From assembly GCA_963705285.1 (NCBI GenBank), contig OY970066.1, forward strand, positions 6,138,001-6,202,000: a DNA stretch of 64,000 nucleotides, in the 5' to 3' direction. The notes beneath the pieces are model-generated. The model saw only the letters and a program-made list of their open reading frames with translations. It was not told the origin of the DNA and made no database searches. This document shows positions 15,773 through 23,731 of the stretch, in pieces. The number at the start of each line of letters is the position of its first letter. The stretch's first letter is position 1. The position numbers and the translations under genes were made by a program. The stretch is from JACMLD01 sp963705285. GTDB lineage: Bacteria; Bacteroidota; Bacteroidia; Chitinophagales; Chitinophagaceae.

Positions 15773-17119
15773 TTACATAGAAGATGCAATACTATTTGCA
15801 GCAATCCATCCGCTCGTCCAGGCATGCTGAAAATTGAAACCGCCGGTAACACCATCCACGTCAAGAATTTCTCCGGCAAAAAACAAACCCGGCCATTTTT
15901 TGCTCATCATGGTATTGGCATCTATTTCGTTCAATCTGATACCACCGGCCGTAACAAATTCTTCTTTGAAAGTAGTTTTGCCTTTTACAGCGCATTCCTG
16001 GGCGCACAGCGTTTTAACCAGTTTGTTTTGTGCAACAGCCGGCAAATCGGCCCAGCGAATATGTTCATTGATACCCGCTACCTGCAAGAAATATTCCCAT
16101 AATCGTGTGGGCAATCCAAACGGGTTTTTGCTAATCAATTTTTGCGCGGCTATATCAAAACGCAGTTGTTCAAATTTTTCACGGAGGGTGTTTTCATTAA
16201 ATGCAGGCAACCAATTTATAATGGCGGTGAAAGTATAATTACCAACCGAAAGTTCTCTTGCACCCCAAGCACTCAGTTTTAGAATTGCGGGCCCGCTCAA
16301 CCCCCAGTGGGTGATTAACAGCGGGCCATCTGTTTCCAGCTTTGTACCCGCAATCTTTACTTTCACATTTTCAACGCTAATGCCCATAAGTTGGGTAATA
16401 GAATTACCTGGCATATTGAAAGTAAATAAAGACGGAACAGGTTCTTCAATAGTATGCCCGGTTTGCAGCAACCAGTTAAACATACTTGTTTTAGGGTACC
16501 CCCCGCTGGCGATGCAGACGAAATCGGATGTTAGAAGCGAGCTGTCAGCGGTCGGATTTGCCGTGGATCCGAGTTCTAAAATAATCTTGCTGCTTGCTTC
16601 AGAATAATTTACTGACTCCTTGCTCCTTACTTCTGACTCCCTACTTCCTGCGTCAGATGTAACAGCTGACGTCTCACGGCTCACGCTCTTCACTTCAGCG
16701 TTTAGCCTTATCTCAACCCCATACTTATTCGCTTCCTTCATTAAACAATCTATAATTGATTGTGATGAATTGCTTACCGGGAACATACGTCCATCGGGTT
16801 CCGTTTTTAGAGCCACCCCGCGTTCTTTGAACCATTGTATGGTATCCGTAGTGAAGAACTGGTGAAATGTTTTTTTAACAAAATTGGCGCCACGGGGATA
16901 TCGTTTAACCATCTCCGGTATTTCAAAGCAGGCATGCGTTACATTGCAGCGGCCGCCGCCACTGACCCTTACTTTGCTCAACAGCTTGCTGCTTTTTTCA
17001 AGAATGATTACTTGCAGCAAAGGATTCGATCTTGCTGCATTGACTGCACAAAAAAAACCGGCAGCGCCACCGCCTATTACCACCAAACGTTTTTGCTGTG
17101 CGCCCAAATTATTATGCAT
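15773..17119 (-). CDS. FAD-dependent oxidoreductase, HI0933 / YhiN (BaiN-like) family
   Basis: Flavoprotein of unknown physiological substrate. The ATG at 17117-17119 gives 448 residues and overlaps the end of the upstream gene by 8 bases. The FAD Rossmann motif is RLVVIGGGAAGFFCAVNAAR (11-30), then KVRVSGGGRCNVTHA and the C-terminal GLFFAGEILDVDGVTGGFN. It is some 40-50 residues longer than I expect for the family. The excess lies at about residues 147-198, where VKSV is followed by a Ser/Glu-rich low-complexity stretch before DFVCIASGGYP. At DNA level that stretch is a word-repeat tract like those between genes here. Confidence 0.88.
   Translation of the reverse strand: MHNNLGAQQKRLVVIGGGAAGFFCAVNAARSNPLLQVIILEKSSKLLSKVRVSGGGRCNVTHACFEIPEMVKRYPRGANFVKKTFHQFFTTDTIQWFKERGVALKTEPDGRMFPVSNSSQSIIDCLMKEANKYGVEIRLNAEVKSVSRETSAVTSDAGSRESEVRSKESVNYSEASSKIILELGSTANPTADSSLLTSDFVCIASGGYPKTSMFNWLLQTGHTIEEPVPSLFTFNMPGNSITQLMGISVENVKVKIAGTKLETDGPLLITHWGLSGPAILKLSAWGARELSVGNYTFTAIINWLPAFNENTLREKFEQLRFDIAAQKLISKNPFGLPTRLWEYFLQVAGINEHIRWADLPAVAQNKLVKTLCAQECAVKGKTTFKEEFVTAGGIRLNEIDANTMMSKKWPGLFFAGEILDVDGVTGGFNFQHAWTSGWIAANSIASSM
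16526..16690. repeat. Word-repeat tract inside the flavoprotein coding sequence
   Basis: On the plus strand 16612-16656 is a degenerate tandem of ACTCC(T)TGCTCC / ACTTCTG words (CTGACTCCTTGCTCCTTACT then TCTGACTCCCTACTTCCTG). Flanking segments (GGATGTTAGAAGCGAGCTG near 16530 and GATGTAACAGCTGACGTCTC near 16657) carry related words in opposing orientation, giving a two-armed arrangement like the intergenic elements. The reading frame stays open through it. Confidence 0.65.
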
Positions 17120-17978
17120 TAAAACCGGTGAGGTGAAAAAAGAAGATTCGCCAGCGTTCGTTGTTTCGCGAGAAATAAAACTTGAAAGGCCCTTCAATTG
17201 GTACCTTTTCACCATTTTCAAGAATGGCCGTGTATTTTACCATGCCTTCGGCAAAGCCCATACCCTGATGACCCGAGGCTGTTTGGGAATGCAAATCAAA
17301 CTGAACTTCATCCATTGCATACCCGCAGTCTTCAAAAGCTATATAAGAAGCAAATACCTTTTTAAATGATGCTATCATTTCGTCTTTTGTAAACGTTTGT
17401 CCATCGGGTTGCAGAAACTGGTCATCCAGGTACCATTTAGCGGCTTCGGTTTTACGCGCAAACCAGTCTGCTAAAAATTTTATCGTATAATCTTTTATCT
17501 CTGCTTCATGATCAGGATGAAATTCTTCGTAATTGAAATACTTGGTCATTCCGGGTACTTCCATATCATCTGTCTCATGCTGAAACAATTCTTCTGTAAT
17601 GAAACGATATTTGAAACGCTCATCGCGCGGGCGGGTAAATTCTACAACAATATTTTTTTGGGCCAATAATTCCTCCAAATCGTGGTAAGCTTTTACAATG
17701 GCTTCGTCATCCATTTTTGCAGCTTTCACAACAGTGGGGTTGCCGAGGAGATCCGCAATTTTTACCATTTTAATTTTGGCATAGCGGTGTTCAAAAGCCA
17801 GTATATTTTTCAGGAATTCATTTTCCAGTTCTGGGGGCAGGTTTTCATCGCTCTCGTAATCACCGCCCAGTTCTGTTTTTACCCTTATGCGTAGAATTTC
17901 ATTTTCTAACCGCAGGTTTTCCTTTGGATCGTTGCTAAACTTTTCCGGAGTATCCCCGGCATTTGGTTCGTTGTCCAT
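17112..17978 (-). CDS. Conserved hypothetical protein, possible NTF2-like C-terminus
   Basis: I do not recognise this 288-residue acidic cytoplasmic protein as a named family. Residues 1-130 are helical and charged (ENEILRIRVKTELGGDY, AKIKMVKIADLLGNPT) and may be a regulatory or partner-binding part. Residues about 165-288 (EAEIKDYTIKFLADWFARKT, TKDEMIASFKKVFASYIAFE, WRIFFFHLTGF) resemble an NTF2/SnoaL-like cone fold. No signal peptide. The following flavoprotein gene overlaps its last 8 bases, so the two are probably translated together. Confidence 0.65.
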   Translation of the reverse strand: MDNEPNAGDTPEKFSNDPKENLRLENEILRIRVKTELGGDYESDENLPPELENEFLKNILAFEHRYAKIKMVKIADLLGNPTVVKAAKMDDEAIVKAYHDLEELLAQKNIVVEFTRPRDERFKYRFITEELFQHETDDMEVPGMTKYFNYEEFHPDHEAEIKDYTIKFLADWFARKTEAAKWYLDDQFLQPDGQTFTKDEMIASFKKVFASYIAFEDCGYAMDEVQFDLHSQTASGHQGMGFAEGMVKYTAILENGEKVPIEGPFKFYFSRNNERWRIFFFHLTGFNA

Positions 17979-18011
17979 ATTCGGAAAATTTTACTTCTAA
18001 ATATAAAAAAT

Positions 18012-18035
18012 AAAACCCTCTTGCGGAGGGCTTTT
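18012..18035 (-). terminator. Intrinsic terminator after map
   Basis: On the minus strand AAAAGCCCTC-CGCAA-GAGGGTTTT forms a compact GC stem followed by Ts, 22 bases past the map stop codon. It marks the end of the S10-spc-secY-map transcription unit. Confidence 0.85.
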
Positions 18036-18057
18036 GTAAAATTATTGCCGGTAATGG

Positions 18058-18864
18058 TTATACAGTACTTAAAGAATATAAATTAATATTGGCCTGTTCC
18101 GCTTTTTCAATGATGCTGTAATCTGATAAAATATCTGCTTTGTTTTTGCGGATGCACACATCGTGTTCAAAATGTACTGAGGGTTTGTGATCAACAGTGC
18201 GTACCGTCCACCCGTCATCTTCTGTGTAGACATCCCTTTTGCCTAAATTAATCATAGGCTCAATGGCAAGCACCAGTCCCTCTTTCAATTTTGCGCCGCT
18301 GCCGCGTTTGCCGTAATTAGGTACCTGGGGGTCTTCATGCATGCTTTTACCCAGGCCGTGCCCCACCAGCTCTCTTACAACACCATAGCCATGTTTTCTT
18401 TCTGTATACTCCTGTATGGCAAAAGAGATATCTCCTATGCGATTACCTTCTACGGCTTTCTCAATGCCTTTATACAAAGACTCCTTGGTTACCTCAATCA
18501 GTTTCACCACCTCTTCTCCGGGAAAGCCAATAGCAAAGGTGTATGCGTGGTCGCCGTGATAGCCGTTCTTTATTACGCCGATGTCTATGGATATAATATC
18601 CCCTTCTTTTAATTCATTTTTGTTGGGAAAGCCGTGCACCACCACGTCATTCACAGAGGTGCAGCAATTAAAAGGATATCCGTGGTAGTTGAGAAAAGAA
18701 GGAATGGCATTGTTATCACGGATAATTTCGGCTACCATTTTATCAATGGCCAGCGTGGTGATGCCGGGCTTTAATACAGGCGCTACCTGGGCCAGTGTCT
18801 GGCTTACCAGCAATGCGCTTTGGCGCATCAGTGCAATCTCCGCTTCTGTTTTGTAATAAATCAT
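18058..18864 (-). CDS. map: Type I methionine aminopeptidase
   Basis: Removes the initiator methionine from nascent proteins. The 268-residue sequence has the pita-bread metal ligands in place: Asp94 in SIDIG, Asp105 in HGDHAYT, His169 in VGHGLG, Glu202 in AIEPM and Glu233 in VHFEHD, plus His77 in VVHGFP for substrate contact. No N-terminal zinc-finger extension, as for the bacterial type I enzymes. It follows secY as in many bacteria, but a hairpin terminator lies in the 79-base gap between them. Confidence 0.97.
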   Translation of the reverse strand: MIYYKTEAEIALMRQSALLVSQTLAQVAPVLKPGITTLAIDKMVAEIIRDNNAIPSFLNYHGYPFNCCTSVNDVVVHGFPNKNELKEGDIISIDIGVIKNGYHGDHAYTFAIGFPGEEVVKLIEVTKESLYKGIEKAVEGNRIGDISFAIQEYTERKHGYGVVRELVGHGLGKSMHEDPQVPNYGKRGSGAKLKEGLVLAIEPMINLGKRDVYTEDDGWTVRTVDHKPSVHFEHDVCIRKNKADILSDYSIIEKAEQANINLYSLSTV

Positions 18865-18884
18865 TGTTATACCCTTTTCTGAAC

Positions 18885-18919
18885 AAAAGAAAACCCGGCA
18901 GTATAATAACTGCCAGGTT
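18885..18919 (-). terminator. Hairpin terminator/attenuator between secY and map
   Basis: On the minus strand AACCTGGCAGT and ACTGCCGGGTT pair (one mismatch) around a 6-base loop and are followed by TTTTCTTTTG. It sits in the gap between the secY stop and the map start, so map expression may depend on read-through or on a promoter of its own. Confidence 0.75.
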
Positions 18920-18943
18920 GTAAATATGTTTGAAAAATGCTCA

Positions 18944-20278
18944 TTAAATAGTTGTAGACTGCAGGTTTTGCCTTCCCTGTATTCTTCCGCTTTTCATCAG
19001 GCCATCGTACTGGCGCATCAGCAACTGTGTTTCTATCTGCTGCAATGTGTCTAGAATAACGCCCACCATAATCAGCAATGACGTACCGCCGAAGAAAGAC
19101 GCAAATCCCTGGGTAACTTTAAACAATTGCGCAAAACCTGGTAAAATACCCACAATAGCCAGTAAAATAGCACCTGGCAGGGTAATGCGGTCCATAACCG
19201 AACCAATATAATCGGCGGTAGGCTGACCTGGTTTCACACCTGGTATAAAACCGTTATTGCGTTTTAGGTCGTCTGCAATTTGTTTGGGATTGAATATAAG
19301 CGCAGTGTACAGAAAAGTAAACCCTACCACTATCACGGCATAAATAACCATATGCCAGGGGTCTGTTGGGTCTGCAAATATTCTGGCTATGCCGGCTTTA
19401 TTTTCAAAGTTGGTGTAAGATATCAGGGTTGGCAGAAACATGATAGCCTGGGCAAAGATGATGGGCATAACGCCGGCACCATTTACTTTTAGCGGCAGGA
19501 ACTGCCGGGCGCCACCAAACTGCCTGTTGCCAACAATCTGCTTGGCATAATTTACAGGTATTTTGCGTACACCCTGTACCAGTACTATCAACCCCATAAT
19601 GATGGCAATGAGGATAGCTATCTCGATAAGATAGATAAGCAAACCACCACCGCCACGATTGCTTTTAGCGGCCCACTCTTGTATAAGGTTTTGAGGAAGC
19701 CTGGCAAGGATACCAATCATGATAATGATAGAAGTACCGTTTCCAAGACCTTTATCGGTAATTTTTTCGCCCAGCCACATTACAAACAGGGTACCTGCAG
19801 TAAGCAGAATGGTGGTAGTGATAGCAAAGTAACCGGTGAAAGCGGGCAACAACGCCTCTGCATTCACTGTTTTTACATAAGTCACATAAGCACTCGCCTG
19901 TACAATGGTTACTGCAACCGTAAGGTAACGTGTCCACTGATTGATTTTTTTGCGGCCGCTGTCTCCTTCTTTTTGTATTTTTTGCATTTGCGGAACCAGT
20001 ATGGTCATCAATTGCATGAAAATAGAAGCGGAGATATAGGGCATAATACCCAAAGCAAAAATGGAGGCTTGAGAGAAGGCACCCCCGGCAAAAGCATCAA
20101 TCAAACCCAGCGCACCGGATTTGGCACTTTTTAAATTAATTTTATTAGGATCAAGACCTGGTAAGACAATGTGTGAACCAAAACGGTAGATCAACAGCAA
20201 CGAAAGTGTCACTATTATTTTACTTCTCAGCTCTGCAATGCTCCAGATATTTTTGAGTGTTTGTATTAGTTTCTTCAC
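18944..20278 (-). CDS. secY: Protein translocase subunit SecY
   Basis: Central channel of the Sec translocon. The 444-residue protein begins MKKLIQTLKNIWSIAELRSK and shows about ten membrane helices, with the plug region HIVLPGLDPNKI, the GGAFSQASIFALGIMPYISA segment, and the cytoplasmic loop FIPGVKPGQPTADYIGSVMD used for ribosome and SecA contact. Transcribed after rplO as in the spc operon, but separated from it by a good intrinsic terminator. High confidence. Confidence 0.97.
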   Translation of the reverse strand: MKKLIQTLKNIWSIAELRSKIIVTLSLLLIYRFGSHIVLPGLDPNKINLKSAKSGALGLIDAFAGGAFSQASIFALGIMPYISASIFMQLMTILVPQMQKIQKEGDSGRKKINQWTRYLTVAVTIVQASAYVTYVKTVNAEALLPAFTGYFAITTTILLTAGTLFVMWLGEKITDKGLGNGTSIIIMIGILARLPQNLIQEWAAKSNRGGGGLLIYLIEIAILIAIIMGLIVLVQGVRKIPVNYAKQIVGNRQFGGARQFLPLKVNGAGVMPIIFAQAIMFLPTLISYTNFENKAGIARIFADPTDPWHMVIYAVIVVGFTFLYTALIFNPKQIADDLKRNNGFIPGVKPGQPTADYIGSVMDRITLPGAILLAIVGILPGFAQLFKVTQGFASFFGGTSLLIMVGVILDTLQQIETQLLMRQYDGLMKSGRIQGRQNLQSTTI

Positions 20279-20307
20279 AGATGGCTAAATTTAAAAAATG
20301 AGCCTGA

Positions 20308-20337
20308 CAAAAAAAACGCATTCTGAAAAAATGCGTT
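20308..20337 (-). terminator. Terminator/attenuator between rplO and secY
   Basis: On the minus strand AACGCATT and AATGCGTT form a perfect 8-bp stem around a short loop, followed directly by eight Ts. It lies in the 75-base gap after the rplO stop codon. Partial termination here would lower secY output relative to ribosomal proteins. Confidence 0.82.
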
Positions 20338-20353
20338 ACACAAGGTACTGAAA

Positions 20354-20803
20354 TTACTTAACAATCTCCAGGGTTGAGCCAGAAGCCTCCAGTGCAGTTT
20401 TTGCTTTTGCGCTGATAGCATTTACCTTAAAGCTGAGCTTGCTTTTCAACTCGCCATTGCCCAATATTTTTACACTATCTGTTTGGTTGATGAGGTTGTT
20501 GATGTAAAGGGTTTCCAGTGAAAACTCTTTCAGGCCATATTTTTCTACCAATTGGTCTATCTGGCCCAGGTTAAACACTTTAAATTCTATACGGTCATTG
20601 TTTTTAAATCCGCGTTTAGGCAAACGGCGCTGAATAGGCATCTGTCCGCCTTCATGTGCAAATTTGCTGGAGTAACCGGCACGGCTCTGTCCGCCCTTAT
20701 TACCTTTAGTAGAAGTACCACCTTTACCGGATGCTTCACCACGGCCAAGTCTTTTCTTTTTGTGTGTTGCGCCTTTTGCAGGTCTTAATTCGTGTAGTTT
20801 CAT
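20354..20803 (-). CDS. rplO: 50S ribosomal protein L15
   Basis: A 149-residue large-subunit protein beginning MKLHELRPAKGATHKKKRLG, with the Gly/Lys-rich loop GRGEASGKGGTSTKGNKGGQ that threads into 23S rRNA and the conserved EGGQMPIQRRLPKRGF. Last ribosomal protein of this spc-type cluster; followed by a terminator-like hairpin before secY. Confidence 0.97.
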   Translation of the reverse strand: MKLHELRPAKGATHKKKRLGRGEASGKGGTSTKGNKGGQSRAGYSSKFAHEGGQMPIQRRLPKRGFKNNDRIEFKVFNLGQIDQLVEKYGLKEFSLETLYINNLINQTDSVKILGNGELKSKLSFKVNAISAKAKTALEASGSTLEIVK

Positions 20804-20845
20804 TGTATTAATTTTTACTTAACGGGGTTATTTCCCCTCGCTTGT

Positions 20846-20937
20846 TGAATGTGGAAATGTGTAAATGTGTAACTGTGTAAATGCAGAGATGTGGTATTTC
20901 CACATTTCCATATTAGCACACCTGCCTGCCGGCAGGC
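20846..20937. repeat. Word hairpin plus 14-bp GCCTGCCGGCAGGC palindrome
   Basis: In the 145-base rpmD-rplO gap. Left arm GAATGTGGAAATGTGTAAAT and following words; right arm near 20897-20913 reads TTTCCACATTTCCATATTAG, the complementary vocabulary. A perfect palindrome GCCTGCCGGCAGGC (20924-20937) follows at once. The mRNA here could fold extensively between the two genes. Confidence 0.75.
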
Positions 20938-20948
20938 TGGTTTGCGCA

Positions 20949-21131
20949 TTAATTCAGTTCTTCTACTGTTACCAGGTGGTTTACTTTGCGTACCATACCC
21001 AGAATTTGTACACTGGCCTCTACTTCTTTTGTAGAATTCAATTTGCCCAAACCCAATGCTTTCAGGGTCAGCTTCTGCCGCTCAGACCTGTCTATAGGAC
21101 TTTTAACCAGCGTTATTTTGATCTTTTTCAT
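20949..21131 (-). CDS. rpmD: 50S ribosomal protein L30
   Basis: A 60-residue protein, MKKIKITLVKSPIDRSERQK, with LTLKALGLGKLNSTKEVEAS and ending VRKVNHLVTVEELN, the usual short bacterial L30. Lies 73 bases after rpsE and before rplO, the standard spc order. Confidence 0.96.
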   Translation of the reverse strand: MKKIKITLVKSPIDRSERQKLTLKALGLGKLNSTKEVEASVQILGMVRKVNHLVTVEELN

Positions 21132-21135
21132 GCTT

Positions 21136-21200
21136 GTAAAGGTTGAAGGTTATGGTCTATGGTAAGAGGTATTACATCTTTTACCGTATACCTTATGCCT
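21136..21200. repeat. Word tract in the rpsE-rpmD gap
   Basis: The gap reads GGTTATGGTCTATGGTAAGA on the left and TTTTACCGTATACCTTATGC on the right, words that are roughly reverse complements (GGTAAG / CTTACC-like). A weak imperfect hairpin, one of the series in this cluster. Confidence 0.5.
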
Positions 21201-21204
21201 TATA

Positions 21205-21723
21205 TTATCCGTTAAAAACTTTCTTCAAAGAGATATTTCTTGTTTTTGCGATGTTGATGGGCTCGCGCAACATAGCCAATGCTTTAAAGGTTGCTTTTAC
21301 CACGTTGTGCGGATTGGCAGAACCCAAAGATTTGGCCAGTACGTCTGTTACACCGGCGCTTTCCAGCACTGCACGCATAGAGCCTCCTGCAATAACACCG
21401 GTACCATGGGCAGCGGGTCTTATCAGTACTTTAGCAGCACCTTCTTTTGCCAGTTGGTCATGAGGAATGGTTCCCTTCATAACAGGTACTTTTATCAGGT
21501 TCTTTTTGGCGTCTTCAATGCCTTTTGTGATGGCTTCCTGCACTTCTTTTGCTTTACCCAGGCCATGACCCACCACACCAGCTCCATTACCAACAATTAC
21601 AAGGGCAGAAAAACTAAAAGCACGACCGCCCTTTGTTGTTTTCACCACACGGTTGATGGAAACCACTTTCTCTTTCAGTTCCAGGTCACCTGCTTTAACT
21701 TTGTTTAAAATTAGTTCTGACAT
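21205..21723 (-). CDS. rpsE: 30S ribosomal protein S5
   Basis: A 172-residue S5 with the N-terminal dsRBD-like part (KEKVVSINRVVKTTKGGRAF, FSALVIVGNGAGVVGHGLGK) and the C-terminal fold containing VLIRPAAHGTGVIAGGSMRA. The protein lies at the mRNA entry and decoding region of the 30S subunit. Starts 21 bases after rplR. Confidence 0.97.
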   Translation of the reverse strand: MSELILNKVKAGDLELKEKVVSINRVVKTTKGGRAFSFSALVIVGNGAGVVGHGLGKAKEVQEAITKGIEDAKKNLIKVPVMKGTIPHDQLAKEGAAKVLIRPAAHGTGVIAGGSMRAVLESAGVTDVLAKSLGSANPHNVVKATFKALAMLREPINIAKTRNISLKKVFNG

Positions 21724-21744
21724 TATTTCAAGTTAAAATTTGAA

Positions 21745-22098
21745 TTAGAATTTAAGACCGGCTTCTCTTGCTGCATCCGCTACTGCTTTAACACGTCCGT
21801 GATAAAGATTACCACCACGGTCAAATACAACATCGTTCAAACCCAGGTCAATAGCCTTTCTTGCAATGGCAGCACCTACCAGTTTGCTTTTTTCTGATTT
21901 GGCAACTTTCTGCGCTGCAATGTCTTTGTCTCTTGAAGATGCTGAAGCAAGGGTATTACCGTTTGCATCATCAATTAGCTGAACATAAATTTCAGCATTG
22001 CTTCTGAAAACAGACAAGCGGGGCTTCTGTGCGGTACCCACCACTTTCTTGCGAATACCAAACCTGATTTTTTGTCTTCTTACAACTTTAGTGTCCAT
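21745..22098 (-). CDS. rplR: 50S ribosomal protein L18
   Basis: A 117-residue 5S-rRNA-binding protein. Visible: RRQKIRFGIRKKVVGTAQKP, RLSVFRSNAEIYVQLIDD and the ending LYHGRVKAVADAAREAGLKF. Between rplF and rpsE in spc order. Confidence 0.97.
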   Translation of the reverse strand: MDTKVVRRQKIRFGIRKKVVGTAQKPRLSVFRSNAEIYVQLIDDANGNTLASASSRDKDIAAQKVAKSEKSKLVGAAIARKAIDLGLNDVVFDRGGNLYHGRVKAVADAAREAGLKF

Positions 22099-22201
22099 GA
22101 TTTCTATTTTGTCTCCTGATGCTGCCAGGAGAAAATTAATTGTTTATTCAAACAAGACTGGAAGCAGTTACTACTCAACTGATCAACCAATCCACCAATT
22201 A

Positions 22202-22756
22202 CTATTTACCAGCTGCCTTACCTGCTTTACGACGCAATACTTCACCGGCAAATTTCACACCCTTACCCTTGTACGGCTCAGGTTTACGCAAGCTGCGGAT
22301 TTTGGCTGCTACAGCACCCAGCAATTGTTTGTCGGCACCTTCCAGTGTAATGGTGGGGTTCTGACCTTTTTCCTGGGCTGTAGCTACTTTTATTTCTTTA
22401 GGTATTTCAAAAATGATGTTGTGAGAATATCCCAGTGCCAGATCAAGTGTGTTGCCCTGGTTGGCGGCTTTATAACCCACCCCTACCAGTTCAAGATTTT
22501 TCTTGTATCCGTCTGTTACGCCTTTCACCATGTTATTTACCAGTGAACGGTATAAACCATGCAGTGCTTTATGGCGAATCTGATCCGTTGGGCGACCAAA
22601 TTCAACATTTCCGTCTTTTACTTCCACTTTAATGTCGCGGTCAACAGATTGTTTCAGCTCACCTTTGGGGCCTTTTACAGTTACCACGTTGTCTGATCCA
22701 ACTGATACGGTTACTCCACCCGGAACAGCTACTGGCTTTTTTCCTATACGACTCAT
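22202..22756 (-). CDS. rplF: 50S ribosomal protein L6
   Basis: A 184-residue protein made of two similar beta-alpha domains, starting MSRIGKKPVAVPGGVTVSVG. The C-terminal signature PEPYKGKGVKFAGEVLRRKA is present. It binds 23S rRNA near the sarcin-ricin loop and the factor-binding site. 94 bases after rpsH, 103 before rplR. Confidence 0.97.
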   Translation of the reverse strand: MSRIGKKPVAVPGGVTVSVGSDNVVTVKGPKGELKQSVDRDIKVEVKDGNVEFGRPTDQIRHKALHGLYRSLVNNMVKGVTDGYKKNLELVGVGYKAANQGNTLDLALGYSHNIIFEIPKEIKVATAQEKGQNPTITLEGADKQLLGAVAAKIRSLRKPEPYKGKGVKFAGEVLRRKAGKAAGK

Positions 22757-22850
22757 AATAATTTCTATTTGAGATTGAATAATTGTTAATGCTGTTGCAG
22801 TGTTCAGCGCTGTATAGAAAGCGCTTAATTATCAAACAACATAATATTGA

Positions 22851-23249
22851 TTAATAAATGTGGCAAAGCACTTCGCCGCCCACATTTTGCAATTTTGCTT
22901 CTTTGTCTGTCATTACACCCTTTGATGTAGACAGGATGGCAACACCCAAACCATTTTTCACCCTTGAAAAATCGGCTGGCTTTGCATAAGTACGCAAACC
23001 CGGACGGCTAATTCTTTCAAGTGTTTTGATAGCAGGTTCTTTGGTAGTAGGGTCGTATTTCAATGCTATTTTGATAACACCCTGTTTGTTATCGTCTTCA
23101 AATTTGTATTTAAGGATATACCCTTTTTCATACAGAATTTCTGTCAAGCGCTTTTTCAGGTTAGAAGCCGGAATTTCCACAATACGGTGATTAGCCATTT
23201 GTGCGTTACGGATTCTGGTCAAAAAGTCTGCAATAGGATCAGTTACCAT
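22851..23249 (-). CDS. rpsH: 30S ribosomal protein S8
   Basis: A 132-residue 16S-rRNA-binding protein starting MVTDPIADFLTRIRNAQMAN and carrying the C-terminal motif RVKNGLGVAILSTSKGVMTD with GGEVLCHIY at the end. In E. coli S8 represses the spc operon by binding its own mRNA; whether that occurs here is unknown. Confidence 0.97.
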   Translation of the reverse strand: MVTDPIADFLTRIRNAQMANHRIVEIPASNLKKRLTEILYEKGYILKYKFEDDNKQGVIKIALKYDPTTKEPAIKTLERISRPGLRTYAKPADFSRVKNGLGVAILSTSKGVMTDKEAKLQNVGGEVLCHIY

Positions 23250-23305
23250 TGTTTATCTGAAATTGATAGTTTATAAAATTATGTACAATGCGATATCCTT
23301 GTCTG

Positions 23306-23335
23306 AGTACTAAGCACTTAGTACTGAGTACTTAG
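23306..23335. repeat. AGTACTAAG hairpin in the rpsN-rpsH gap
   Basis: Perfect 9-bp arms AGTACTAAG (23306-23314) and CTTAGTACT (23317-23325) with a 2-base spacer, followed by a third copy of the word, GAGTACTTAG. It ends two bases before the rpsN stop codon. The same AGTACTTA vocabulary recurs at 27655-27694. Confidence 0.8.
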
Positions 23336-23336
23336 A

Positions 23337-23606
23337 TTACCAGCTTGCTTTTCTTACGCCCGGTATTTTACCATTCAATGCCATATCTCTGAAAGATACA
23401 CGGCTGAGACCGAAGTAGCGTATATAGCCTCTTGGGCGACCGGTTAGCTGGCAACGGTTTTTTAAACGAACAGGCGACGCATTTTTTGGCAAAGCATCCA
23501 GTGCTTTGTAATCACCGGCTGCCTTCAACGCTGCTCTTTTTTCAGCATACTGTGCCACCAAAGCTTCTCTTTTTTTCTGCCTGGCTGTTACTGATGTTTT
23601 TGCCAT
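23337..23606 (-). CDS. rpsN: 30S ribosomal protein S14
   Basis: An 89-residue S14 beginning MAKTSVTARQKKREALVAQY with NRCQLTGRPRGYIRYFGLSR and ending GKIPGVRKASW. The zinc-binding CxxC pairs of the short S14 form are absent, so this is the long, zinc-independent (C-minus) type. Confidence 0.97.
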   Translation of the reverse strand: MAKTSVTARQKKREALVAQYAEKRAALKAAGDYKALDALPKNASPVRLKNRCQLTGRPRGYIRYFGLSRVSFRDMALNGKIPGVRKASW

Positions 23607-23731
23607 TTTATAGTATTTAGTATTTTGATGTTAGTATTCAGACTTCGCGGTTTTTAAGGTATTCAGTAGTAGTAGCTGTAATATCTTCCGCCAGTGGTCT
23701 TTATACTTCTTACTATTATCTTTTATCTGTT

